From positions 8,069,313-8,133,312 of the forward strand of contig VZSR01000028.1 in the NCBI GenBank assembly GCA_013398615.1: a stretch of DNA of 64,000 bases, given 5' to 3'. This document shows, piece after piece, positions 1 through 10,373 of the stretch (its first letter is position 1; each line of letters opens with the position of its first letter). The translations under genes were made by a program, and so were the position numbers. The notes under the pieces are model-generated. The model saw nothing but the letters and a program-made list of their open reading frames with translations, was not told the DNA's origin and did no database searches. The DNA comes from Brachypodius melanocephalos (Eukaryota > Chordata > Aves > Passeriformes > Pycnonotidae).

Positions 1-229
1 GACTGCAGAAAAGGTCTGCCAAAAGCCACATGGGCTGAGGAAAAACAATTTGTCACAGCTGGGGGAGGGGAGTCGGGTTAGAAAAGTCATGCTGTGTTAA
101 GAGAAAAATGGGAAGAAATTAAAAATTACAAGAGTGAACAAATGGCATCTCCCCAAAAGATTTTTAAGTACCATTTGAAAACAATCCAAATACAAATATT
201 TGATGGAAAAAGAGAATCATTTTCAGAAA

Positions 230-775
230 ACATCACAGAGTTAGTTATGTTGGAAAAGACCTCTAAGATCAAGTCCAATCAGCAATTAAGCAGAGTTAAC
301 CCATGTCCCCAGGTGCCACAGCTTTACATCTTTTAAGGCCCTCCAGGGATGGTGACTTCACCATTTCCCTGGGCAGCCAGCTCCACCGCTTGACAATCCT
401 TCTGGAGAAGAAGTTTTTCCTAAAATCAACCCTCTCCAGGCACAACCAGAGCCCATTTCCTCTCACCCTGTCGCTTTTTTGCCTGGCAGAAGAGACTGGC
501 ACCCACCTGGCTCCGGGCTCCTGTCAGGGAGTTAGAGAAAGCAAAATTCTCATGCTAAACCCCACCCCAGCTCCCTCAGCCACTCCTGGTGCTCCAGACC
601 CTTCCCCAGTTCCATTCCCTTCCTGGACACACTCCAGCACCTCAGTGTTCTTCTCCAGTGAGGAGCCCAGACCTGACCACAGGATTTGGGATGCAACCTC
701 AGAAATGCAAAGGGACAATCACTGCCCTGATTCTGCTGGTCACACTGGTGCTGAGGATGGTTATTTTGAGGGTTT
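230..775 (-). mobile_element. CR1 LINE fragment, 3' part, about 545 bp
   Basis: Read on the plus strand this matches the antisense of avian CR1. It starts with a degraded terminal motif (ATCACAGAGTTAGTTATG), then TTGGAAAAGACCTCTAAGAT, CTCCAGGGATGGTGACTTCA and CCTGGGCAGCC. It continues with CAGCTCCCTCAGCCACTCCT, GGACACACTCCAGCACCTCA and CACTGCCCTGATTCTGCTGG. The element therefore keeps its 3' end and the end of the reverse-transcriptase ORF region, truncated on its 5' side as usual for CR1. It is old: many substitutions and no intact reading frame. The right edge near 775 is approximate. Confidence 0.88.
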
Positions 776-3700
776 GGTACTCAAATGCCAACAATAACAT
801 CCTTCCCCTTCCCACAGGGCCACACAGCTCTGGCCAGGTGTTGGGATGTTGAGAGGCTGACACACACAGCTCAGGGATTTGGCCTTTGCAGGTCATGGCT
901 AGATTAAAAATATCCAGGGCAACTTAAACACGTCTTTTGGGTGGATTATCTACGCTGTACTTTCCACTTTCAATCCTACATGTAAAAAAAGCCTATAGCT
1001 AAACCAGGATTCCATATGGGAAGTACAAGAAATTAAAATATTCAACTCTACACACATCATTAAAAACGTAGCAAATCAAACCTCCTAGACAACACACTGC
1101 ATGCAATCTTCCTTCTGTGAGCTGCCTTACCATCATTCCTATCAGCATTTACATCCTGATGCTTTAACATCCACAGAAGCTTTGAAAATTCTTTTTCAAA
1201 GGATCTGGGCCCTGCACAGTTGTCTGCCACGAAAAACAGCTTTCAAATACCGGGCATATTAGTATCAAGAAGGATCCTTGTACTTAAAATGTACTTAAAA
1301 TCCAGAGAAGGTGCAGAAACACAACCAAACACCAAAGGATAACCAAACATGGGACAGGATCAGGTTCAAATGGGATATTTATATGAAGGCTTTTTGATGC
1401 CTTGTAATGCCAGTCTTCCCTAAGCTGCTAAAGAGATGTTTTCTAACATAAAAATGTTATCAAAATAAGACAAGGGACAGTAAATGCACAGGTTTTATAT
1501 AAATTAAGGTAAAGAATGCTCTGAAAATGCAGCTATTGTCTTTCTGTAAAGGAAAATAAGCAAGAGACGGAAAATAAGGAGGTCAGGCTGTCTAGAAAAG
1601 CAGAGAACCTTGAGTAGCAGAACCGTATCAACTCATTTTCAGTACTTGTCAATAACGTTTTCTTCCCCTGTGAAGTTGTACAGAAGGATGGAGGTTGCCT
1701 TTCTCCCGCTTACTAGAAATCAAATAACAGGATACATTTACAACAGCCAAAAATCTCAGCACCTGGCTGGTGACTCATGCCATGAGCTCATACCCAGCTG
1801 AAAGATGAAAATCCTTCCCCTGAGAGAGTACTTTGGGTTGAAATGTATACTCAGACTCCCACACAGATCAGGTCCCTACAGCAACTTAAAAGGTGCAAGA
1901 ATGTGAAAAAAAATTACTGATTTTCCTCCTAATATAAAAACTTGCAAATCACTGACTTGAATACCTTTCCTGAAGTGAAAAAAATTCATTAAGATATGCT
2001 TGACAAATGCAGTCCCTTAACTAAAAGGGTAAGGATCCATCAAAGTAAGTCTGAACTAAAAAGTTTTTAAAAATAGCACTGAGTTTGCACCATATGCTTC
2101 ATTTTTTTTTTCATGTATTGCACTGAAAACATACCTTAAGAAAATCCTGGAGCTATCAAAAATCTTTATCTTCAAAATCTGTTGTGCCAGCAGATTAGTT
2201 TTAATAATTTTGGTTCTCATGATAAAAGATCCACTCACTTTCAGTTAAATTTCAGAAAACTGTAAGGCATCTTCCACAGCAAAACTTCATAAACATTCCT
2301 AATAAATATACAAGAATTTGGGGTTACTTTTAGTTTGTTTGATTGGTCTTAATGGTTTATCCTTGGGGAGTGGGGCAAATTCCTCAAGAGTGCCAAAAGA
2401 AACTTTGCATCCCCAAGCCAATAAGCTTTTCTGAAACAACAATCTTGTTACAAAAAAAAAAAAAAGATGTTTGGGGGTTGGTTTGTTTGTTTAGGAAGCT
2501 CCTCAGTGTAATCTACAAACAAGAACATAATGGAAACAGGCATTATGAGAACTTAATATACTAAATTAATTTTTATAGGCCGAATAGTAGAAGAATCAGT
2601 ATGAAAAATACATAGGCAAGAGCTAAGTTGGACTCTGTAGTCAAACTACCACCAGATTAAGCAAAAAAATTTCACTTAAGAAAACTGACTTGTTAAGTCC
2701 ACAAAAATTTTTTTGAGGTCAAAATCTTTATGTGCAAACAGCCTGAGACTTGTAACCTGCAGCAAAAAGGGAAGCAAACCAAACCTGGAATTGCATACAA
2801 TGCAAATTGGGAGTTGGGCAGTGCATTATTAATTTTCTCAACAGCTTTTCCATAGTGCTTAATGCTAATACATTAACCTTCACTCCATTCCTCAGAGGTG
2901 TTCTTTTAATCCCATCTTGCTGACAAGAAATTAAAGCGCAGAAATATCAAGTCCAGCAGCATAAAAACAAAAGGAAAAACAGAGAAAAAAAAGCTCCACA
3001 AACAAATAAGCAAAACACCAACCAACCAATAGAAAAAAAAAGAAAAAAAAAAGAAAAAAAAAAAAAGGCACTGCTTATTTGAGGATCCAGACACAGATGC
3101 TTAAACACTGATTTTCATTTTTAACCTGTTGGAAGTGTAATCTTCTTATGGCAGTCATGGCTACCACATTTTTTGTACATATTCATGTGGCAAACACGAG
3201 CATATTCCTACACAGATGTTTGCTGACCTTCTCTTTCAATTAAAAATTTCTGTTTGCTTTTATGCTCAGGCACCAACCCTGCAGCCACTGAGTTCTTGCT
3301 GCAGTCACTCCCCCAGCCTATCACCAAACCCAGGATTCTCCCTAACCCAGTGTAATCCCTGGAAGGAAGAGCCAGAGATCCCTGCTGTACACAAGGATCA
3401 TGCCAGAGGTGTATTGACCTCATTACTGCACTGCCTACTCAACTGCAAAACTCCTGGTGAAACTCTGAATTCACTTTTAAAACAAAAACCAACCAACCAA
3501 AGCTCATTGCCAAGTGTAAACCAGAAGGTTTAGGCTTTTGTACTACTTCACACAGACTACTTTCACTTGGGAATAACAGCTGCAAGAAGTTCATCTATAA
3601 AGATCAAGGTGTTCAAGGCACTGTTTCTGAATTTTCAATTAAAACCCCACCTCAGTAATCCCAAATAGATGTGGGTATATGTTCTTTAGGATTTGCATGT

Positions 3701-4989
3701 TATGAAATGACACAGAGAAGATGAAAAGGAAATGAATGTTTAGTTTCTTCCACTATGAAAAATCAGTAAGCATGAAATCAAGTTGGAAGCCTGAGGTGGC
3801 TTTTTTTGAGACCACAGGCAGGGATGTTCTAGGACTGCCTGTCACAGAACTTTTTGGTTTAAGGTTTAAGAACAGCTAGAAAATAAAGGGGCTGAGGGGA
3901 GGCAAAAAGAAATCACTTGGGGAAACTGAATGGAGACATGCCCCGAGAGGAAGGGTGGAGATTGCCTGTCCAAAGAGGAAATTTTGGAGACTCAGCATGA
4001 TGACAAATAACAAACATTAAATTCAGAATGTATGCACAGAAATTGATATGATCACCAAAGACAACAGTGAAGATGGAACCATCTGAACTGTTCCTTTTCC
4101 CTGAGTGAATGCACTCATCCAAAAACTAATTGGAGAAGAACCCAGCGTACTGAAAAAGCTCCCATCACCTTTGCTAGACAATGCTCTGTGCAAACAATGC
4201 TGGAACACCCAGCTGGTGAGGACAGCACCAGGCACTAGGAGTTAAAACTGACCAGAAGTGTTTGGAGATTTCATTCCTTCAGACAGAAAGCCTGCAGTCT
4301 CTGTACGTGCAGCTATTGACATTCCTCTGCAAATGAATCCTCCACGTTGATCACAACATTTAGACCATTCAGGAGAAAATGTGCAAAGAATTGAGTCTTG
4401 GGCCTGCTTTTATAGCGTTCATTCTCTACAGCTGGTGTTCTGTGGGTTTTTTACATCTACAGAGTTCATTAAGTTAATCTTGTTCCATTCAGGGCAGGTT
4501 AGAGCCAAATGCTGAAACCTTGCTGTCTAATTCCAAGCCTCTCCATTACACACACAGCAGCCCGGAGTGTAAAAAGATCCTTAGGAATTCCAGCCTTCAT
4601 AAAGGCACCTATTCTCTCTGCATACAAATAATTACAGTGCTTGACACAGAACTCCCACTAAGACAAGCAGGTCACCTCCCCATTGAGGGCTACCAGACGT
4701 GAACATCTGTCACTGAAACAAATGTCACCGAGTATATCAACCTGAAGGCTTCACTTATCCACAGAGAACAGGAAAAAAAAAAAGCTGTGTTTTCAGGTTT
4801 ATGGGGTGACATCTGCTTGAGTGAAAGATGCCTGTGCCACGAGAGTACTGAACACAATGTTTTCGAGAGAGAGTAATCACCTCCAAAAGACTTTACCTGG
4901 AACAATGAGCCGAGTGTTCTTCCTTTCATGATAAGCTCTTTTCACGTGTTAAAAAAAAACCCCGTTTATCAGGGATTGAAGTGGCAGAA
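776..4989. other. Intronic DNA without recognised features
   Basis: AT-leaning unique sequence with scattered stops in all frames. The only notable item is an A-rich tract at 3031-3066, listed separately. No repeat family, exon or promoter signature was recognised. Confidence 0.6.
3031..3066. repeat. A-rich simple tract
   Basis: Almost uninterrupted adenines broken by single guanines every 9 to 11 bases. No LINE or retropseudogene body was recognised beside it, so it is called low complexity rather than a retroposon tail. Confidence 0.85.
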
Positions 4990-5290
4990 TTTAAGAGCTG
5001 CATATGCTAAAAGCGAGGCAGCCTAAAGCCTTTAGAGACGCTGAGTTATTTGTGCCTCAGCCTAAATCCTGGTGTTTAGATCTCATTATCTCCGTTTGGC
5101 CGCGGGACTGCAAACAAGGCAGGAGAATTTGTAAAACACCCAGCGTCATTTGTATTAGAATTAAACACTACTTTGGGTGGTGCACAGTTTGGGGATATTT
5201 ATTTTTACTGCTGAATGCCACGCTAATCTGCAACTGAATTGATCACTGTATTGAATTAGCCATTATTTGATGATTATCTCGGGCAGAACA
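4990..5290. promoter_or_regulatory. Candidate intronic enhancer
   Basis: A non-repetitive block keeps CpGs (for example GGCCGCGGGAC near 5100) within AT-rich DNA. It ends in a dense cluster of homeodomain-type cores, GAATTAGCCATTATTTGATG, at 5253-5272, followed by ATTATC. Preserved CpGs and clustered TAAT/ATTA cores are typical of developmental enhancers in gene deserts and long introns. Conservation cannot be tested here. Confidence 0.25.
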
Positions 5291-6566
5291 GAACGACCCC
5301 AAACCAGCAGGGAGTCTTTATCTAAAACCAAAGGCAAACAGATTAAAACTGTGAAAACACGGCTCTATAATTTATTAATTAATATTTTGGGGGGTTGTTT
5401 CATTAGAATTTAAATACTTGTTGGGGAGGCTATTCATTATTGACAGGATGCTGCAAACCCTGTAAAATATTCTATCAAGGATTTTGTTCTTCAGTAAATT
5501 CAGCAAATGGGATGCTTGAACAAGGGTCTACAACCAGGTGTGGTAAGTAAATTTCTTTTAGCAATAAAATCATTTCACTGAAAGCCACAGCCTGAGAAGA
5601 AAGATCAGAGGATTTGGCTGAATACAAAGTAAAACTGTTAAGACAATGTGCCTATGGAGTAATTGATTCAAATCCAGGATTGAATTATCCAAGTATCAAC
5701 TGGATATATCAATTATCAAAACTGATAACCTCTCCCTTAGGAGGTATAGCAAAGCTATTGATGACTTCTCCATCAGTCAAGTCTTCTAGCAGAAAATGAA
5801 CCCTCCATCAGATAACCCAAACCATCATTTTTTATCTTCTTTGTACTTACCTGAAACGCATACAAAAAGAACAAAAGCATCTGATTTTAAAATAATTTGA
5901 CAAAACGTGGCAAAGCACGGTTCCTGTCTCCCAAGACTTTCTAGCCCTGTCCTCCTTTGTGAGTGACTCTGGAGAAACATCAAACCACTCCAGCATCCCT
6001 CTGAGTTACACATTACATCCATCCCATGGATGATACGCAAAGGAGCTGCAGGTCTGGATGTATTAGTGGAAAATGAGTTTGTCCAGATTGGCATCAGGTT
6101 ATCTAGCACTGAAGAGGGATACACACCTTGGGAAGAAAGAGCAGCTCACTGTGAAGAATTGCAGCAGCAGTTTTGCAACACATTAATATTTTGAAAACAT
6201 CAAAATGTGTAATTCCCACCCCCAACAGGCTCATCATCAAAACTATGTTTTTTAAAAAAAAAAATTCAGGAAAAGGGGAAAAAGTGACACTTCAAACTTC
6301 TCCAAGGTCTATGACAAAAAAAAGCAATACTGACACACATACATTTGTGTGATATATGAATTTTCATCAGCTCTACAACTTCACAGAAACCCAACAGATT
6401 GACCATGACTTTTGAATTGTATCCTTATGAGTTCTGACTGTTTTTACAGTGGCTCCCTGTGTTGGAAAAACCCAGCTCTGCAAGAGATGGAGTAACTGAG
6501 AGGTGTTTTTAAGGATTTTATTCCATTATCAATTTCATAGAAGGATGAGACACAAGAGATGTAAAA
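5291..6566. other. Intronic DNA without recognised features
   Basis: Unique AT-rich sequence with short poly-A runs. No exon, repeat family or RNA gene was recognised before the assembly gap. Confidence 0.6.
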
Positions 6567-6666
6567 NNNNNNNNNNNNNNNNNNNNNNNNNNNNNNNNNN
6601 NNNNNNNNNNNNNNNNNNNNNNNNNNNNNNNNNNNNNNNNNNNNNNNNNNNNNNNNNNNNNNNNNN
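6567..6666. other. Assembly gap (100 Ns)
   Basis: Exactly 100 undetermined bases, the conventional placeholder for a scaffold gap of unknown length. True sequence length and content here are unknown, so distances across this point are not reliable. Reading frames that cross it are meaningless. Confidence 0.98.
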
Positions 6667-6699
6667 CAAGACCATGGGAGCTTTCAGCCAGGCTTTGAG

Positions 6700-7027
6700 A
6701 ATCCTCTAAATAATGGAAAATAAAATAAAACAATCCTCTAAATGGATTGAGCAATCCATTTCTCACATCCCTGGACACTCAGGGCCAGCCCATCCCTTGG
6801 TCCCCCTTTCATGGGAAAGGTGAGGGGACACCTGGAACAGCAGGATGGGCAAGGGAAGGAAGCCCAGCAGCTTTGAAGTGAGGGACAAGAGCAAGGTGAG
6901 TGGCACACAATGATAAAGAATCTACAGATATTTCTATATCCTTGCAGAATTTGCAGGGATAAAGGATATCCAGATTCTCCACTTGCAGGATAGAGAATCT
7001 GCAGATAAAGAATTTGCATTGCAATCT
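6700..7027. repeat. Degenerate local repeats beside the gap
   Basis: Just right of the gap AATCCTCTAAAT occurs twice within about 40 bases. Around 6914-7027 variants of TTGCAG, GGATA and GAATCTGCAGATA recur several times. This looks like a decayed short-period tandem or locally duplicated region, which may be why the assembly broke nearby. No known family is recognised. Confidence 0.4.
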
Positions 7028-8779
7028 CTTGCCTGGAGAGCACAACCTGGCCACCACAAAAAAAAGAAAGGGGCCAGGAAGTGGGTGGGGTATGAAAAAA
7101 AAATTGCAGAAATGGAAGCCTCTACTCAAACTGCCCAGCAGAAACTGCTCCACAACAGCATTTTCTCCACAGTGAATTTAGTGCCACTCTAGGAAAATAA
7201 ATTTACAGCAGAAGCAATGACAGCTGTCTATATCACAGCTCATTTCCACTCAAAAAGATGTAATTTTTCAGATGCTTACGATTCAAGTTCTCGTTTTGAG
7301 ATAAATTTAGCACATTTATTCTTAATTTGTAAATAATTTTTTAAAGCTTTGAAATAAAAATGATTAGAGGGGGGAAAAAATGCTTCATGCTTATCAGTAT
7401 ATATTTATGTGCAATCACAGAGGGGTTTTTTTGTGATAGACATTCAGAATGTGAAAACTAACAGAAGTCATATTTCAGAATAAAGCTGTCTTTTGGTTGA
7501 CCAAAAGTAGCTATACAACTTTTAATTTATTTTTCAGTTAGTCTACAGTATATATATTTTTAATATGTATCACTCAACTATGCAAATATTATTTTATATA
7601 ACATAACAATATAACATTGCTGTATTTTGTATATTCAGCAAGCCCAGCTCTTTAAGTCAACAGACAAAAACTGTGGTCCCATTCCATTAATCAATGTGCC
7701 ACAGACAGTTTACTTTCCCAAGGATGCATATACCGAAACAAAAATATGTAAAATAAAGAAATAAAAATGTTTCTCCTTTTTTGTTTTGTTTTTGTCTGGT
7801 TGGTTGGTTTTCTGCACCTCAGATAACTGAAGCTACAAGTAATTCAGGGGGTTTGACAGTTACTAATTGTGTTCACATCTAAATTTTTTTTATTATTTCA
7901 CTGTTCAAGGATAAATTCACGAGGTACATTCACATCTCCTGCATCCAGGTTAAATCACTAAGGCACAGAAATCAAGGCCAGCATCCTCACTGAAGAACAA
8001 AGCAGTTTTGGCCAAAAGTCCCAGGACTCTCCTCAAATATTTGCATTTTCCTTCATTCTAGGCTATCACAACACAGTCCCCACATGGATCTGTCACCATA
8101 AAAACTGCTATCAGAAGGATATCAGAATAAAACCTCACCACCTGCCTTAATTTTAAATCAAAGACCGAATAAATAAAGCTTATAAGCTAATAAAGCTTAA
8201 AAGACCTGCTAAGTTCAGTAGCATCTTACCATGGAATCAGCATTGCAACTATTAGGAGCTTTTCCTGTTGATAAGGCTACTGCAGTCATGAACAAGTAAA
8301 GCTGAGTATTTTCTTAATCCCCAACTTTCAATCATCACCTTACAGACTAAACTGACACATGGGTAAAAGGGATTTAATTATCTATGTAGCCACAAAAAAC
8401 TCAGAAGAACTTCAGAACAAAGGGCAAGGATTTAACTATAAATACTGCAAAAATACAAGATTAACTTCCATTAACTTAGCTGCTGTGCACTTAAATCAGT
8501 CCAAATCACCAAGGTTCAAAGAGTTAAATACTTTAAACCTGTGTTACTGAGAGTTACTTAAATAATAACTTTTCCCTAAAATTCCTCTGCCCTTTTTATT
8601 GTTTTCATATTATTTCAGGTTTTTCTTAGTTGTGAATTTCTTGCATTCCCTCTCAGTATCATGAGACTATAAAGAACATTTCTACTTCAAAATATTTTAA
8701 ATTACTGGTGTAGAATAGTGCATTAAGGCAAACAGCTTACCAGTAATGAAACCTGAATTCAAGGCAAATTAAATAAAAC
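7028..8779. other. AT-rich intronic DNA
   Basis: Very AT-rich, with many short A/T runs and TATAT patches around 7550-7640. No exon or mobile element was recognised. Confidence 0.6.
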
Positions 8780-9140
8780 TCGAATTGAATTAATGGGTAT
8801 ATTTCGTGCTAATGATTTCATTTATCCAAACTGGCTAGATGCATCTCAAACAGCACGCCTCGCAAAAACAGATTTAACAGATCAAAACTTCCCAAGGGGA
8901 ATTTAAAGGAATTTCAGCTGAAATGTGTCGATATCCCCTAAAAGAGTCAGACCACAGCTGGGTGGTGCACAGCTCTTCACACAATGATACTGCCTCACCT
9001 TACAAACATCTGCCGTGTTCTTCTCATTAAAATTAGAGGGAAAGCAGTGCTTCTCCCCTTGAAAAGGTTATTTTATACGATTTCCCTGCTTCCTTTAGAC
9101 CTCCCGCTTCCATTTTGTGATGGGAATCGCGGACTCCCAG
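8780..9140. promoter_or_regulatory. Candidate intronic enhancer
   Basis: Non-repetitive sequence with homeodomain-like cores and retained CpGs in an AT-rich setting: CGAATTGAATTAATGG at 8781-8796 and TTTCGTGCTAATGATTTC at 8802-8819. CACGCCTCGC follows near 8855 and GTGTCGATATC near 8930. The pattern resembles conserved non-coding elements near developmental or neural genes. This is composition and motif inference only. Confidence 0.22.
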
Positions 9141-10111
9141 CCCACGCTGCTTACCTGCTGCGTGTATAAAGCTCAGCCTGGGGAAAGCCACAGCTCTGTG
9201 CTGGATTTAGTTCTGTGCAGAGCAAACTGCTGTGGTGATCCCTCTCCTAAACCTTTTCACGAGTGTCACACCACACCACCCGTGGTGGTTTTTGCATCTC
9301 CAACTGGCTGAGCACGCTCAGCCATCAAAGCTCATCCCAGCTCAAAAAGAGCCTGGTAGGAACTGTAAGGACTCAGAAAGATTTCCAATAAATATAAACC
9401 AAAAGCATGCCTGTTTCTTCATCCAAGCACGCTACTAAAGCTGGTTTTTCTTTTATCTTTCAGCAGTGGCTTTCCTTTAGGCAAAGGGATATTAAAAACA
9501 AAAGCGGCCGATCCCAAACTCAAGAGAGTTTTAACGTCTATAAGGAAAAAAATATGTCACCAAGTACTTCATCAGTAATTTGTTCTCTTTGCATAATCCT
9601 TGCAACCTTGTAAGAGTAGAAATTGGGAGATGAATGACTTTGCGGAAAAAAAACACTTCTAGACAGTTTTTTTTTATTCATTATCTGGCAGAGAAACTAT
9701 TACACTAATGCACTGTGAATGCAGAAGAACTAACCTAAGAGTCTGAGGAGTTACCAGGTCCAATCCTCTAAATCATAAACTGTAACAGATTTTATGAAAA
9801 TATGTTGATTTTGGCTGAGGCACTGGTCTAACAATCAGCAATGGCATTAGGAGGAAACCACAAGTACTGCTGAACTAAACTGAGAGCATACTAATGTTCT
9901 GAATATTAAAACTACTTGTGCACAAACAAAACCAGATACATTAGTACCCAGCACACCAGTACAAATGGAAAAGGCATGGGGAGATCGCCTGTGTGACAAG
10001 TGGTAAGCACAAAAGATAAAAGAATTTTTCAACTGAAATAAGAATTTTTTTTTTTCCATTCTGTCCACCACTGCTCCATCAGCTTCTAGACATGGCTTGT
10101 AAGACCCCACT
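9141..10111. other. Intronic DNA without recognised features
   Basis: Mixed-composition unique sequence with short A and T runs. Short open frames here show no protein-like pattern. Confidence 0.6.
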
Positions 10112-10112
10112 G

Positions 10113-10188
10113 AAAGGCCTCACAAAAGGCCTTTTTTATTTGAGATTTTTTATTTGAGTTTGTTTGGTTTTTTTTTATTTGAGAAAGC
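10113..10188. repeat. Small hairpin followed by TTTATTTGAG repeats
   Basis: AAAGGCC (10113-10119) and GGCCTTT (10128-10134) form a 7-bp inverted repeat with an 8-base loop. It is followed by three copies of TTTATTTGAG within about 55 bases. The T stretch after the hairpin only resembles a bacterial terminator; in this genome it is best read as low-complexity slippage. Confidence 0.5.
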
Positions 10189-10308
10189 TGTTATTCATTG
10201 TGAAGAAATAAACAACTACTGCTTTGCCTATTACTAACCACTTTGGTAAAACCAAGCTAGACTGCTACATTTTGCTGAGCACCTTGCAACATACATTCCA
10301 CACCACAG

Positions 10309-10373
10309 ACTTTTATTTTTTTCCTTATTTTTTCCTTTTTTTTTCTTTTCTTTTTTTCTTTGTTGGGGGGGTG
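10309..10373. repeat. Pyrimidine-rich low-complexity tract ending in a G run
   Basis: A T/C-rich stretch of about 55 bases runs into TTGTTGGGGGGG. This is simple sequence. It is not followed by an exon-like segment, so it is not read as a splice acceptor tract. Confidence 0.7.

Noticed and set aside
3031..3066. A-rich tract as the tail of a processed pseudogene or SINE
   Set aside because: No recognisable gene copy or SINE body adjoins it and no flanking duplication was seen.
6503..6778. Open frames spanning the N block
   Set aside because: They exist only because undetermined bases carry no stops.
10113..10140. Hairpin followed by T run resembling an intrinsic terminator
   Set aside because: The window is vertebrate nuclear DNA, where such terminators do not apply; the neighbouring TTTATTTGAG repeats explain it as low complexity.
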